Positions 27,592-37,884 of a stretch of DNA of 64,000 nt are shown one piece after another. Source of the stretch: Providencia sp. (GTDB taxonomy: Bacteria > Pseudomonadota > Gammaproteobacteria > Enterobacterales > Enterobacteriaceae); the NCBI RefSeq assembly GCF_003533305.1, contig NZ_DOEH01000009.1:62001-126000 (forward strand), given 5' to 3'. The stretch's first letter is position 1; each line of letters starts with the position of its first letter. Below the pieces are notes generated by a model. It was not told the DNA's origin. It saw only the letters and a program-made list of their open reading frames with translations, and ran no database searches. The position numbers and the translations under genes are program-made.

Positions 27592-28998
27592 ATGAAAAAT
27601 TTAAATAAATCATTAATTAATGTAATTTTTATTATTGTGTTAATTTCTTTTTCCTCGCTTATCAAAGGAGATATGTTATTAGATGAAAAAATGACTAGCA
27701 TTTTAAACGCTAAGGGTAACGGAATTAATGAACAGCTAATCATTAATGAAAAAAATACAAATAAAAATATCGACGAACTTGGATTTATTCTTTATGATTT
27801 AGTTAGAAAGAAAAAGTTTGAAGAAATTGATAGTATTCTCGCCCAGTACATTCAAGATGAAAAACATGATGACAATTTAGTAACATATATATCGGCAGAA
27901 AAAGCCATAGTAAAACAAGATTATAATCAGGCGATTAAGTTATATGAGAAAATGTTAAACCAACAGCCTAATATAATTTTAATCGAATTGAAATTAGCGA
28001 ATACTTACACTAAAGATAAGTTTTATGAACGATCATTAAAATCTTATATAGAAATTAAGAAAAAATATAAAAACAAGTTATTAAAAGAACATATAACTCT
28101 TATAGATAGCCAAATAATAACAATTAAAAAAATAAATTCATGGCAAGGTCGTATTAGAGTTGGTTCAAGTTATAATTCAAATTTAAACGAAGCAGAAGGT
28201 CAAAGTAAAAGTTATTGTCAGGTTTACTGTATGCAGGGGGCTGAGGTTATTGCTGGCACCAAATGGAATTATTATGCAGAGTTATCTAAACGGTTTCCGG
28301 TTTTGGGTAATCACTCTGCATATATGACCATGGGTGTATTAGGCGTTGAGCCAATGAAAGCGATATCAAAGCCTGAGATAAAAACTTTTATTTATGGTGG
28401 ATATCAATTTGAAAAAGCAAATAGAAAAATACGCTTACTACCTGTAGTCGATACTAAATGGGTAGATAATCAATATCGAAATCACAGTTTAGGCGCTAAA
28501 GTTAGTAGTGAATATTATTTAAACGATAATGTGATATTTTTAGCTGATATAGAGCTGAAAAATAAGCAATACCATTCTGACTATAAATTCAATAATGGGA
28601 TGAAAATTAATTATTCATTAACAGGTGCTTACATTATTAACCCCAATACGATGGTGTTTATTCGTGGTCATGGAATAAATAGAAATAAACAATCAGCTAG
28701 TGATAGTTATCAGCAATATGGTATGAAACTAGGACTATTAAAAATAACAGGGCCGTTAGAACTACTTAGTGCAATAGGTTATAAAAATACCCAATTTAAA
28801 CAGTTTGATTATCATTTAGACACGAAAAGAAAAGATAATAACTGGTATATGAATACGGCTATTTCATTACCGAATAAAAAAATACTCACATTTCATCCGT
28901 CTATTTATTTTAATTATCAATTAAATAGTAGTACTGCTGATGTTATTTACTCTTTTAAGCAAAGTGAAATCGGAATCAACTTTATTAAGACTTTTTAG
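27592..28998 (+). CDS. Slam (DUF560) outer-membrane translocator, type XI secretion
   Basis: Surface lipoprotein assembly modifier family protein of 468 residues, expected to move the hemophore across the outer membrane. A signal peptide is present (hydrophobic to about residue 25). The N-terminal periplasmic part has TPR-like helices (about 75-180: AEKAIVKQDYNQAIKLYEKMLNQQP-type repeats). The barrel starts near WQGRIRVGSSYNSNLNEA and ends IGINFIKTF, with terminal Phe. This is the NilB/HrpB/AbSlam architecture. It is very Lys- and AT-rich compared with the backbone genes, hinting at horizontal origin. It lies between its likely substrate and the receptor. Confidence 0.87.
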   Translation: MKNLNKSLINVIFIIVLISFSSLIKGDMLLDEKMTSILNAKGNGINEQLIINEKNTNKNIDELGFILYDLVRKKKFEEIDSILAQYIQDEKHDDNLVTYISAEKAIVKQDYNQAIKLYEKMLNQQPNIILIELKLANTYTKDKFYERSLKSYIEIKKKYKNKLLKEHITLIDSQIITIKKINSWQGRIRVGSSYNSNLNEAEGQSKSYCQVYCMQGAEVIAGTKWNYYAELSKRFPVLGNHSAYMTMGVLGVEPMKAISKPEIKTFIYGGYQFEKANRKIRLLPVVDTKWVDNQYRNHSLGAKVSSEYYLNDNVIFLADIELKNKQYHSDYKFNNGMKINYSLTGAYIINPNTMVFIRGHGINRNKQSASDSYQQYGMKLGLLKITGPLELLSAIGYKNTQFKQFDYHLDTKRKDNNWYMNTAISLPNKKILTFHPSIYFNYQLNSSTADVIYSFKQSEIGINFIKTF

Positions 28999-29017
28999 TT
29001 TTTATTTGGATTTAATC

Positions 29018-32000
29018 ATGAAAGTTAAAACCGTGATGGCAATTAATATTGCTACAGGGCTATCTGTTTGTTGTGTTCCTATTATTAGTTGTGCTGCCGA
29101 ACGGGAAAATATCGGTAAGATAACGGTGCAAGATAAAACAAAAACCATTAAACAGCGCGATCGTAAAGGTGCTGATGATCAATACGATAAAGACGAGTCA
29201 AATATCTATATTAGTAAAGAAGCCGTTGAGCGTTATAAAGGAACGAATCCCGCAGATGTGCTTACACAAGGTGTGGGTGTGTACAGTGGAGATGCACGTA
29301 ATAGTGGAGCGTTAGATCCTAATGTACGGGGTATACAAGGGCAAGGAAGGGTGCCAGTTACTGTTGATGGTACGGAGCAAGCAATTACGGTCTGGCGTGG
29401 TTATAACGGAGCGAATAACCGCAACTATGTTGACCCAAATATGATAAGCAGTATTACAGTAATAAAAAGCCCCATGTTAGACCGCAATATTCGGACCTCA
29501 ACGGGGGGAGGTGTCGCCGTTAAAACCATCACAATAGATGATGTGGTTGAACCTGAAGATAAATTTGGTATTGATATAAAACTAGAAACCAGTAGTAATT
29601 CAACTAAGCCAAAAATTAATCATCTAAATCATGGGGTGGATTACCGCGATGATGCTGAACTTATGGAAAGCTTTCATAATAAACCCAATGCTACGCGGAT
29701 TTATTTTCAGGATGAACAAGTATTAGTTGAGCCAAATTCGAGAGGAAATACGAGTTTATTTAACTTAAAAGATAATGCCGCTCGTTTTGCTATTGGGACA
29801 CGTCAAGACGTATTTGATTTTATGATGGCTTATAGCTACCGTAACCAAGGTAACTATTTTGCAGGCAAGCGAGGTGCAGATCAATTTAGAGGTGAAATTG
29901 TAACTTATGATTATTCAACGCCTAACAAAGGGATGGACCCCTACATGCCGTTTGTGGCCAATATATATGCACCGAATAAAGAAGTTGCTAATACTTCTAA
30001 TGAAATGAAAAGTTTACTTAGCAAATTAAATATCAAGCTAACGGATACTCAGAAATTATCACTTGGCTATATTCATACCCAAAGCCAATATGGTGAAATT
30101 ATGCCTTCTCAAATTAGATATCATGATTTGGTAGGAAAAATTCCGCAATGGCCGTTGGCTAATTTAACATTGGAAACATTATATGCAAATTATGCATTTA
30201 AGCATGAATCTAACCCTCTGATTGATTTACAGCTAGGTTATTGGTTGACTAAAACAGACCTAAATTCAAATACGGCAGGTGGTCAGCCAAGAGAACCTAT
30301 GCAGAGGGATTGGGGATTTGATTATGATAAAGATAAACCTAGAGATCCTAAAGTCAATGGCACGCTAGTTGATGGAATTAAATTAAATCAGTTGGATGAA
30401 CGCCAAGGTATTTCAGTCTCTAATAAATTTAAATTAAATTCTGATTTTGATGTAACCATTATGGGGAATTTTATTAAAGAAACCATTGGTAGTCGTGACG
30501 ATATATTTAATTCTGATTCTACACCTATTTCTGGCTTATTCAGAGCAATGCCTCGAGAAGGGGAGCGTCATGAATATAATGGCGCAATTAAGCTTGATTG
30601 GCGTCCCACAGAATGGTTAAGTTTAAATGCGGGTATGCAATATATAAATTATTGGTCTAGGGATAAATTACATGAACGGCGAATAGAAGCTAAAGATGCT
30701 AATTTTGCGCCTTATTCACGTCGATATGCACGTAATTATAGAATATCCCGTACATTGACAGCAGATGAAGCACAAAAAGTTATGCAATATGTAGACGAAG
30801 TTGGTCTAAGTTTTAATGAATATAAACCGAGTAGTCATTATAAAAATAAACAATTAAAATATAAAGAACGGCACGTCTTTGTTCAAGAAGCATTATCCTT
30901 ACCTAAGAACGCTATACTGGAAGCCAGTTATCGACGTCATAATAGTAAACCACATGAATTTAGAATCGTTGAGAATAAATTTATTCAATGGAAATTAGAT
31001 AATAACAATCGATTAATGCGGGATCAAAACCCTTTCTATAATGGTGAAGTTGATCTCGATGCTGAAGTCATTGATCCAATTACTGGCTTATTTTCTAAAA
31101 AATTTCGCCTAGCTGATGCGTTGAATAATAGATGGGATGAAATTAAATATACAAATGAAGAAAAATTTAAAAAACCAGAAAGAAAAGAAGACTCCGCGTG
31201 GGCCCCTTCATTTGGTGCATCCGTTTATTTAACGGATAATGATAGAGTCTTTGCACGTTATTTAGAAACCGTTAGAATGCCGAGTATTTTTGAAAATACA
31301 GTTGGTTTTTCGGGGTCGGGAAATATCAATTATGTGCCACCGAAATTTGCACCTGAACGGAGCCATACTATTGAAATTGGTTATGTGCGTAATTTACAAG
31401 AATTATTAGATGCTGAAAATCATGCAGATATTCGACTCAATTATTATAATACTGTAATTACTAATGCATTTGAAAGAGACATGGATTTAGTTTTTACTCA
31501 GGTTGATAAACACAAAACAGCAGGATTAGAATTATTAGCACGTTATGATAACGGACGGATATTTGGTGACGTTGGTGTGGATTATCGTTTAAAGAACGAA
31601 GTATGTGATGAAGCATCACTCATGAGGCTAGACCCATATAATAAATATGATACTCCTGAGTGTGTTGAGGCAGGCTTCCCTGGCGGTTATTTACGTACAC
31701 AATTACAGCCAAAATATAGTGTACATGCCAATATTGGTGTGCGCTTTTTTGAGGAAAGCCTAGAAATAGGTAGCCGTATGCGTTACCACAGTAAAGCTGA
31801 AAATAAAGATGAAGCCGCAATGATGGGTAAATATCCCTATCAATATGCACCGTTAAATAACACGCCAATGAATTGGAATTCAATATTTATAGCGGATGCA
31901 TATGCGAGCTATCAAGTTAATAAAGATATGCTAATTGAATTATTAGCGACTAATCTTTTAGATGAGTATTATTTAGATCCTTTAACTCGTAGCATGATGC

Positions 32001-32047
32001 CCGCACCGGGCAGATCTATACGTTTTAGCGTAACCAGCCGTTTCTAA
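29018..32047 (+). CDS. hphR: TonB-dependent haem/hemophilin receptor
   Basis: Large outer-membrane receptor of 1009 residues, expected to take haem from the secreted hemophore. A signal peptide ends near SCAAE (about 27). A plug domain follows, with GKITVQD, NPADVLTQGVGVYSGDARNSGALDPNVRG and PVTVDGTEQAITVWRGYNGANNRNYVDP. The 22-stranded barrel ends SIRFSVTSRF. The frame opens upstream within the slam gene, but ATG 29018 has GGA upstream and gives the signal peptide. Length and plug match the receptors linked to hemophilin/Slam loci. Ligand assignment rests on context. Confidence 0.85.
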   Translation: MKVKTVMAINIATGLSVCCVPIISCAAERENIGKITVQDKTKTIKQRDRKGADDQYDKDESNIYISKEAVERYKGTNPADVLTQGVGVYSGDARNSGALDPNVRGIQGQGRVPVTVDGTEQAITVWRGYNGANNRNYVDPNMISSITVIKSPMLDRNIRTSTGGGVAVKTITIDDVVEPEDKFGIDIKLETSSNSTKPKINHLNHGVDYRDDAELMESFHNKPNATRIYFQDEQVLVEPNSRGNTSLFNLKDNAARFAIGTRQDVFDFMMAYSYRNQGNYFAGKRGADQFRGEIVTYDYSTPNKGMDPYMPFVANIYAPNKEVANTSNEMKSLLSKLNIKLTDTQKLSLGYIHTQSQYGEIMPSQIRYHDLVGKIPQWPLANLTLETLYANYAFKHESNPLIDLQLGYWLTKTDLNSNTAGGQPREPMQRDWGFDYDKDKPRDPKVNGTLVDGIKLNQLDERQGISVSNKFKLNSDFDVTIMGNFIKETIGSRDDIFNSDSTPISGLFRAMPREGERHEYNGAIKLDWRPTEWLSLNAGMQYINYWSRDKLHERRIEAKDANFAPYSRRYARNYRISRTLTADEAQKVMQYVDEVGLSFNEYKPSSHYKNKQLKYKERHVFVQEALSLPKNAILEASYRRHNSKPHEFRIVENKFIQWKLDNNNRLMRDQNPFYNGEVDLDAEVIDPITGLFSKKFRLADALNNRWDEIKYTNEEKFKKPERKEDSAWAPSFGASVYLTDNDRVFARYLETVRMPSIFENTVGFSGSGNINYVPPKFAPERSHTIEIGYVRNLQELLDAENHADIRLNYYNTVITNAFERDMDLVFTQVDKHKTAGLELLARYDNGRIFGDVGVDYRLKNEVCDEASLMRLDPYNKYDTPECVEAGFPGGYLRTQLQPKYSVHANIGVRFFEESLEIGSRMRYHSKAENKDEAAMMGKYPYQYAPLNNTPMNWNSIFIADAYASYQVNKDMLIELLATNLLDEYYLDPLTRSMMPAPGRSIRFSVTSRF

Positions 32048-32051
32048 AATA

Positions 32052-32098
32052 AAGCCCTTCGTTGTGCTATCGAATATATTAAACAGCGAAGGGTTTAA
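32052..32098 (+). terminator. Hairpin between receptor and tonB-like genes
   Basis: AAGCCCTTCGTTGT (32052-32065) pairs with ACAGCGAAGGGTTT (32083-32096) with G-U pairs and a 17-base loop. The following T run is short, so it may be a leaky terminator or a processing/stability element that lowers tonB expression. Confidence 0.5.
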
Positions 32099-32111
32099 TT
32101 GAGATCTAAAA

Positions 32112-32885
32112 ATGATTAATCGACGTTTTAATTATACTTTTACCGCCTCTTTGCTATTACATGGTGGTTTTATTTATTATTGTCTTATGTCTTATAGCAC
32201 TTTATCGTCACAAATTTACACACCGATTAACGCAACTGTTATTTCAATTGCATTAACTCATGCAGTGATTGAAAAACAAGTTAGTACGGTGGCTATCCCA
32301 GAAAGTAATGGAGGGGGATTAATTAGTGTTACTGCTCAAGTGGAAAATGCAGCCATCAAAGTTAATAAACAAAAAAGTGAAACTCATAATGAAAACAAAG
32401 TATCCAAAGTGACTAAAAAAAATATCAGCAAAAAAAACATGGATGAACCGATAAAAGATAGAGTGATACAAAAAGAGGATAAGCCCAAAAGTGAGCGAAG
32501 CGACGATGAAAAACAAAGTTCTAAGGATGGTGAGAATAGTGCTCAATCGCAGGCAGTTGGAACGCAAGGTTCACAAAATTCAGTTGCATTAGGCGATGAT
32601 ATAGATAGCTTGCATCAATTATATCTTGATAAGCTTAGGCAAGAAATTGAAAGACATAAAATATACCCAAGAAAAGCGAGAAATATGCATATTGAGGGTA
32701 AAGTAAAGGCTAACTTTGAATTAACCGCGCAAGGTGAATTAACTCGTATTTTGGTAGCTAAATCGTCAAATAACAGTCAATTAGACAACGCTGCTTTAGA
32801 GGCTATGCGAAAAAGTCGTTCAGTGGGTGTGCCACCTGCAGATCTTAATAGATTAATTACACTAGAAATTGAATTCACGCTTTAG
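32112..32885 (+). CDS. Dedicated TonB energy-transducing protein
   Basis: TonB-family protein of 257 residues. It has one N-terminal inner-membrane helix (about 10-28) and a long charged Lys/Glu/Ser linker (70-160) instead of the classic Pro-rich spacer. The C-terminal TonB domain (about 170-257) has HKIYPRKARNMHIEGKVKANFELTAQGEL and SSNNSQLDNAALEAMRKS. It should couple ExbBD energy to the adjacent receptor; no exbBD genes are present here. It closes the hemophore locus, as in related Slam/hemophilin clusters. It is not the housekeeping tonB. Confidence 0.88.
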   Translation: MINRRFNYTFTASLLLHGGFIYYCLMSYSTLSSQIYTPINATVISIALTHAVIEKQVSTVAIPESNGGGLISVTAQVENAAIKVNKQKSETHNENKVSKVTKKNISKKNMDEPIKDRVIQKEDKPKSERSDDEKQSSKDGENSAQSQAVGTQGSQNSVALGDDIDSLHQLYLDKLRQEIERHKIYPRKARNMHIEGKVKANFELTAQGELTRILVAKSSNNSQLDNAALEAMRKSRSVGVPPADLNRLITLEIEFTL

Positions 32886-33078
32886 TTGTACAAAAATAAA
32901 ATCGGCTTTTGGGATAATACATATCGTTGATTAAGGCAAGGATCACCGTCCAATTGTGCCGATTGAATAGCGCTAGTTGAGATAAAATAGATAAAATAAA
33001 AAGCAAGCCGCCAGCATTAATGCACTTAGCTAGGTTAATACTATTAAATTAATAACAGCGGCTTTCTTTGCGGTTTTC

Positions 33079-33354
33079 TTATTCGGTCGTTTTAATGTCA
33101 TCGCCTTCAGGAAGGGTGACGTTTAACTCAAGAACAGAAATATCATCGCCTTTTTGTTCAAATTGAACGGATAGCATTCCTGGGTCAACTTGAACATATT
33201 TACAGATAACCTGCAGAATATCTCGTTTCATATCCGCAAGATAAGCCGGTTCGCTATTACCACGACGACGCTCTGCAACAATGATTTGTAATCGCTCTTT
33301 TGCGATATTCGCTGTCGGTTTTTTTCTCGACAGAAAGAAATCCAATAAAGCCAT
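33079..33354 (-). CDS. minE: Cell division topological specificity factor MinE
   Basis: Drives MinCD oscillation by stimulating MinD ATPase at the membrane. The 91-residue protein (E. coli 88) shows the N-terminal membrane-targeting [31 protein letters not shown], including the MinD-contact helix, and a C-terminal dimerisation domain. Last gene of minCDE; it starts three bases after minD. Confidence 0.96.
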   Translation of the reverse strand: MALLDFFLSRKKPTANIAKERLQIIVAERRRGNSEPAYLADMKRDILQVICKYVQVDPGMLSVQFEQKGDDISVLELNVTLPEGDDIKTTE

Positions 33355-33357
33355 TAT

Positions 33358-34173
33358 TTACCCCCCAAACAGGCGTTTTAAGAAGCCTTTTTTCTCTTCT
33401 TCAATGAATCGGATAGGGCGATCTTCACCTAAAATACGTGCAACACAATCGCTATATGCTTGGCCTGCATCGGATTCTGTATCTAAAATAACGGGTTCAC
33501 CTTGGTTTGATGAACGTAGTACAGATTGGTCTTCTGGAATGACACCAATAAGTGGAATACACAAAATTTCCAGAACATCTTCCATACTGAGCATATCACC
33601 GCGAGTTACCCGACCAGGGTTATAGCGGGTTAATAACAAATGCTCTTTAATTGGGTCTTCGCCCCTTTCTGCACGGCGTGATTTAGAGGCAAGAATACCT
33701 AAAATACGGTCAGAGTCACGGACTGAAGAAACTTCAGGATTGGTAGTAATAATTGCTTCATCAGCAAAATAAAGGGCCATTAAAGCACCACTTTCAATCC
33801 CTGCGGGTGAATCACAAACGATGAAATCAAACTCTAGTTTATCGCCTAACTCATCAAGTATTTTTTCAACACCATCACGAGTTAGTGCATCTTTATCGCG
33901 AGTTTGTGAAGCAGGAAGAATGTATAAATTTTCTGTCCGTTTATCTTTGATCAATGCTTGGTTTAAGGTTGCATCGCCTTGGATGACATTAACGAAGTCA
34001 TACACTACTCGGCGCTCGCAGCCCATGATGAGGTCAAGATTACGTAGACCGATATCAAAATCGATAACGACGGTTTTCTTTCCACTTTGTGCCAGCCCAG
34101 TAGCTATGGCCGCGCTTGAAGTGGTTTTACCAACACCACCTTTACCAGAAGTAACAACGATTATGCGTGCCAT
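33358..34173 (-). CDS. minD: Septum site-determining ATPase MinD
   Basis: Membrane-cycling ATPase of 271 residues (E. coli 270) that carries MinC to the poles. It has the deviant Walker A KGGVGKTT (11-18), DFDIGLRNLDLIMG, and a C-terminal amphipathic membrane helix (EEEKKGFLKRLFGG). Middle gene of minCDE. Confidence 0.97.
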   Translation of the reverse strand: MARIIVVTSGKGGVGKTTSSAAIATGLAQSGKKTVVIDFDIGLRNLDLIMGCERRVVYDFVNVIQGDATLNQALIKDKRTENLYILPASQTRDKDALTRDGVEKILDELGDKLEFDFIVCDSPAGIESGALMALYFADEAIITTNPEVSSVRDSDRILGILASKSRRAERGEDPIKEHLLLTRYNPGRVTRGDMLSMEDVLEILCIPLIGVIPEDQSVLRSSNQGEPVILDTESDAGQAYSDCVARILGEDRPIRFIEEEKKGFLKRLFGG

Positions 34174-34196
34174 GAATAATTCCTTGTAAATAAGGT

Positions 34197-34919
34197 CTAA
34201 TTTAAGTATTCAATATTAAGTTTGTTATCAACTAAACGAAGTTTTGCTGCTTTGGAGAGAAATTCTGTTGGAATTTGATCGCTCAGCCAGTATTCACCTG
34301 CAATAGAAACTAATTCTGCTTGCAAATGCGTACAGTAAATCTGACTTTCAATATCACCAGAAGCACCGGCTAATGCTCGGCCTCTCATTACGCCATATAT
34401 ATGAATATTACCATCTGCTAATAATTCTGCACCCGCACTAATATTACTGGTGACGATGAGATCACTATTTGGTGCATAAATGCGTTGGCCTGAACGTACT
34501 GGAGTATTAATAATGCGAGTTTTACGATACCCGGCTTCTGTTTGCACTGGTACTGTTGATATTTCAGGTTTTGGGTTTACAACGTCTAATTGAATTTCAG
34601 CTGTTTTTTTACTTTTCCCTTCACTCAGTACTGGCAAGCCTGCATCATTAACTTTTTTTCTCAACAAAGGGTCAGTACAGCCACTCACACCTACAATTCT
34701 TAAACCTGCCGATGCAATTGCTTTATGAATGCTATATAAATCCGCATTTGGCGTCAGTTCTGCAATATTAATGACAACGGGGGCATTTTTTAGGAAGTCA
34801 GGCGCTTGGCTGACTTTATCTAGCAATGCTTTTTTGATGAGTTTAGGTTCTTCACTATATAAGTGAAGAACTGAGAGAGTAAAACTACTGCCTTTAAGTT
34901 CTATTGGCGATTGTGGCAT
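34197..34919 (-). CDS. minC: Septum formation inhibitor MinC
   Basis: FtsZ antagonist of 240 residues (E. coli 231). The N-terminal FtsZ-inhibitory domain (about 1-110) is followed by a short linker. The C-terminal beta-helix has the MinD/FtsZ-tail-binding [16 protein letters not shown] and [18 protein letters not shown]. First gene of the min operon, divergent from ycgL. Confidence 0.96.
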   Translation of the reverse strand: MPQSPIELKGSSFTLSVLHLYSEEPKLIKKALLDKVSQAPDFLKNAPVVINIAELTPNADLYSIHKAIASAGLRIVGVSGCTDPLLRKKVNDAGLPVLSEGKSKKTAEIQLDVVNPKPEISTVPVQTEAGYRKTRIINTPVRSGQRIYAPNSDLIVTSNISAGAELLADGNIHIYGVMRGRALAGASGDIESQIYCTHLQAELVSIAGEYWLSDQIPTEFLSKAAKLRLVDNKLNIEYLN

Positions 34920-35048
34920 CTATCTAGACTCAGCAAATTAAAATTTCCGAAGCAATCCTCGGGTGAAGATATTCTGTAAAACAATAGCATGTTATAGTTA
35001 CTGTATTCTTCAAGCAAGCTAATGAACCAAGAAAAAGAGTTAAATATA

Positions 35049-35318
35049 ATGATTTGTGCAATTTATAGAAGCCCTAACCGCTCCCAAACATATCTTTATG
35101 TTGAAAAAAAAGATGATTTTTCCCGCGTGCCCGAAGAACTATTAAAACAATTTGGCAGGCCTCAATTCGCTATGGTGATTTCTCTTGATAAGCGAGAAAA
35201 GCTAGCCAATGCAGACGTTGCGCGTGTTAAAGCTGATCTATCAGCTGTCGGTTATTATTTGCAATTTCCACCTCCAGTCGAGGATTTGCTTTCTGAATAT
35301 AGAGAAACAAACGGCTAA
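35049..35318 (+). CDS. ycgL: YcgL family protein
   Basis: Small cytosolic protein of 89 residues, function unknown. It has the family core [31 protein letters not shown] and a C-terminal [11 protein letters not shown] 35049 has AAGAG upstream and fits the family length; ATG 35022 in the same frame would add nine residues. It sits beside minC, as in other enterobacteria. Confidence 0.88.
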   Translation: MICAIYRSPNRSQTYLYVEKKDDFSRVPEELLKQFGRPQFAMVISLDKREKLANADVARVKADLSAVGYYLQFPPPVEDLLSEYRETNG

Positions 35319-35366
35319 AGCAAATTAAGATAATCCTTAAAAGTTAATACTGTCTGGAGGGTGAAA

Positions 35367-36455
35367 ATGAAACCTACATTATTATATACATTAGTCGCTG
35401 GTGTGCTTTTAGCAAGTTGCACAGCACGACAGCCAACAAATACGACAACCCAAACGATTAGTGTTGAGCAAGAGGCGGCAATTGCAAAAGAGGTTGTCGC
35501 CTTAGATAAAGCTTTTCCTATTGAGCAGCGTGAGCCTTCTCAATTTCCAGCCTATGTTGAATTATTGAAACAACATGCTGAGGCTCAGGGAATTAAGGCT
35601 GCGACCATCGATCGCGGATTTGCCAATATTCACTTTATTGAGCGAGTAGTGAAAGCCGATAAAGGACAGCCTGAAAAGAGGGCTACCGTTACCTTAGCGA
35701 GCTACCTAAAAAATGTGTTACCTAATTCACGGATTAATGCAGGCGCTGACAAGTATTTCGAAAATCAATTAATACTTGATACAGTTAGCCAGCGCTATGG
35801 TGTTCCACCACAGTTTATTGTTTCTCTATGGGGACTAGAAAGCGGATTTGGTCGTTCTCAGGGGAAAGAAGATGTTATTTCAGCATTGGCAACGCTATCG
35901 TTTGAAGGTCGCCGCGAAGCACTTTTTAGTAAACAACTATTAGCTGCTCTCGAGATTATGGATAAGGGTTATATTCCAGAGAACCAACAGCTTAAAGGAT
36001 CATGGGCTGGTGCAATGGGGCAAAGCCAATTTATGCCAACCTCCTATTTGTCTTATGCGGCAGATGGTGATGGTGATGGCAAAATGGATATATGGAATAA
36101 TAAAGCGGATGTTTTTGCTTCTATTGCTAATTATTTATCTACAGAAGGCTGGCAATCTGCATTACCTTGGGGTTATCAAGTTAGTTTACCCGCTGATTTT
36201 AATCGAAGCCTAGAAGGTGTTAAATCAGAGCAAGGAAAAACAGTGAGTCAGTGGGAGCAACTGGGCGTTAAATTACCTGCGTTCGCGCAGTTGTCTCCAG
36301 ATGTAAAAACATGGATTGTTATTCCTGATGACCCAGAGGGGCGAACGTTTTTAGTTACTGAGAATTTCCGGACTATTATGCACTGGAACCGTTCATACTA
36401 TTTTGCATTGAGCGTATGCATGATGGCTGATGGCATCGCTAATAAAATACAATAA
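35367..36455 (+). CDS. MltB-type membrane-bound lytic murein transglycosylase
   Basis: Lipoprotein that cleaves peptidoglycan glycan strands with formation of 1,6-anhydro-MurNAc. The 362-residue protein has lipobox LLASC (Cys18). The SLT_2 (MltB) domain has the catalytic glutamate in SLWGLESGFGRSQG (Glu158), followed by WAGAMGQSQFMPTSYL and DGDGDGKMDIWNNKADVFASIANYL. The GTG at 35361 directly abuts the GGAGG site, so ATG 35367 is the start. The family is clear, but several MltB paralogues exist and I do not give a symbol. Confidence 0.88.
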   Translation: MKPTLLYTLVAGVLLASCTARQPTNTTTQTISVEQEAAIAKEVVALDKAFPIEQREPSQFPAYVELLKQHAEAQGIKAATIDRGFANIHFIERVVKADKGQPEKRATVTLASYLKNVLPNSRINAGADKYFENQLILDTVSQRYGVPPQFIVSLWGLESGFGRSQGKEDVISALATLSFEGRREALFSKQLLAALEIMDKGYIPENQQLKGSWAGAMGQSQFMPTSYLSYAADGDGDGKMDIWNNKADVFASIANYLSTEGWQSALPWGYQVSLPADFNRSLEGVKSEQGKTVSQWEQLGVKLPAFAQLSPDVKTWIVIPDDPEGRTFLVTENFRTIMHWNRSYYFALSVCMMADGIANKIQ

Positions 36456-36475
36456 CGATAAGAGGAGTTACCATT

Positions 36476-37132
36476 ATGTATCAACATCGCGACTGGCAGG
36501 GTGCTTTACTTGATTTTCCAGCAAATAAGGTTGTTTGCGTTGGTAGTAACTACGCAAAACACATTAAAGAAATGGGTTCTGCACATCCTGAAGAACCTGT
36601 TATTTTCATTAAGCCGGAAACGGCATTATGTGATATCAATCAATCGATTGTTATTCCAAAAGATTTAGGTGCCGTGCACCACGAAGTTGAACTCGCAATA
36701 TTAATTGGTATGCCATTAAAAAATGCGGATGAGGATAGGGTTTCTCGTTCAATTGCCGGATATGCGGTTGCGTTAGATTTAACGCTTAGAGACTTACAAG
36801 CTAAATTTAAGCAAGCAGGACAGCCGTGGGAAAAAAGCAAAGCATTTGATGGCTCTTGCCCTATATCGGGTTTTATTCCTGTTAGCGCTTCAAGCGACCT
36901 GCAAAATGTACAGCTTTCATTAGAAATCAATGGGGAGGTTCGCCAGTCTGGTACAACGCGTGATATGATCACACCGATTTTACCCCTTATTAGCTATATG
37001 TCCCGCTTCTTCACGTTACGTGCAGGGGATGTCATTTTGACAGGGACACCAGAAGGTGTCGGTCCATTGATTTCTGGCGATATGTTAAAGCTATCAATTA
37101 ATGATAACTCGTTGACCACTAGAGTTATTTAA
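36476..37132 (+). CDS. ycgM: Fumarylacetoacetate hydrolase-family protein YcgM
   Basis: The 218-residue protein (E. coli 219) belongs to the FAH superfamily of metal-dependent C-C bond hydrolases and decarboxylases. Metal-site residues are visible in [11 protein letters not shown] (the E-x-E pair) and in the aspartate of [26 protein letters not shown] is conserved. Oxaloacetate/acylpyruvate-type activities are known in the family; the physiological substrate is not. GAGG site upstream; probably co-transcribed with ycgN. Confidence 0.92.
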   Translation: MYQHRDWQGALLDFPANKVVCVGSNYAKHIKEMGSAHPEEPVIFIKPETALCDINQSIVIPKDLGAVHHEVELAILIGMPLKNADEDRVSRSIAGYAVALDLTLRDLQAKFKQAGQPWEKSKAFDGSCPISGFIPVSASSDLQNVQLSLEINGEVRQSGTTRDMITPILPLISYMSRFFTLRAGDVILTGTPEGVGPLISGDMLKLSINDNSLTTRVI

Positions 37133-37152
37133 GTAAAGGATTAATAAGTATT

Positions 37153-37596
37153 ATGTCTCAGGCGTTCTGGCAGATTAAAACATTAGATGAAATGACTGAT
37201 GGTGAATGGGAATCACTTTGTGACGGTTGTGGGCAATGTTGCCTGCATAAACTCATAGATGAAGATACCGACGAAATTTATTTCACTAATGTTGCGTGTA
37301 ATCTGTTGAATCTAAAAACCTGTCAGTGTAAGCATTATGAAAACCGTTTCGATTATGAGGAAGATTGCATCAAGTTAAATCGTCATAACCTAGAAACTTT
37401 TGAATGGCTGCCAAATACTTGTGCTTATCGTCTTTTATTAGAGGGTAAGCAACTTCCTGCTTGGCATCCACTTAAAACGGGCTCAAAGATAGCAATGCAT
37501 AATGAAGGTATTTCTGTTCGTCACATTGCCGTAAAAGAAACTGATGTGGTTGATTGGGAAGATCATATTATGAATAAGCCGACGGGTAGGGGTTAA
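37153..37596 (+). CDS. ycgN: UPF0260 cysteine-cluster protein YcgN
   Basis: The 147-residue protein of the YkgJ/UPF0260 family has the zinc/iron-chelating cysteine cluster CDGCGQCC (23-30) and further conserved Cys ([20 protein letters not shown]). Function not established. It follows ycgM by 20 bases. The 288 bases after it contain no supported gene. Confidence 0.92.
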   Translation: MSQAFWQIKTLDEMTDGEWESLCDGCGQCCLHKLIDEDTDEIYFTNVACNLLNLKTCQCKHYENRFDYEEDCIKLNRHNLETFEWLPNTCAYRLLLEGKQLPAWHPLKTGSKIAMHNEGISVRHIAVKETDVVDWEDHIMNKPTGRG

Positions 37597-37884
37597 TATC
37601 CTGATTTACTGGCTAAATTACATTAGGTTAATATGATTTAAGCATGGACGGGTATGTTGTTAAAGCTTTGGGCATAATAGCGTAATTTGATTGTCATTTT
37701 TATCTTGTATAAATGCGATAATCACTTGTGTTGACATATGCCTCGTCTGTGCCCTGTGCCGCTATTAAACTCCAGCGCTAAAAGTCCAATAAGTGAATAT
37801 ATGTGGTGGCTCATATACTTTACTAAGAGAATATTCATTAATTCTGTTTTTACCATTCACATTAGGTTTACTTTCATATTGTTT

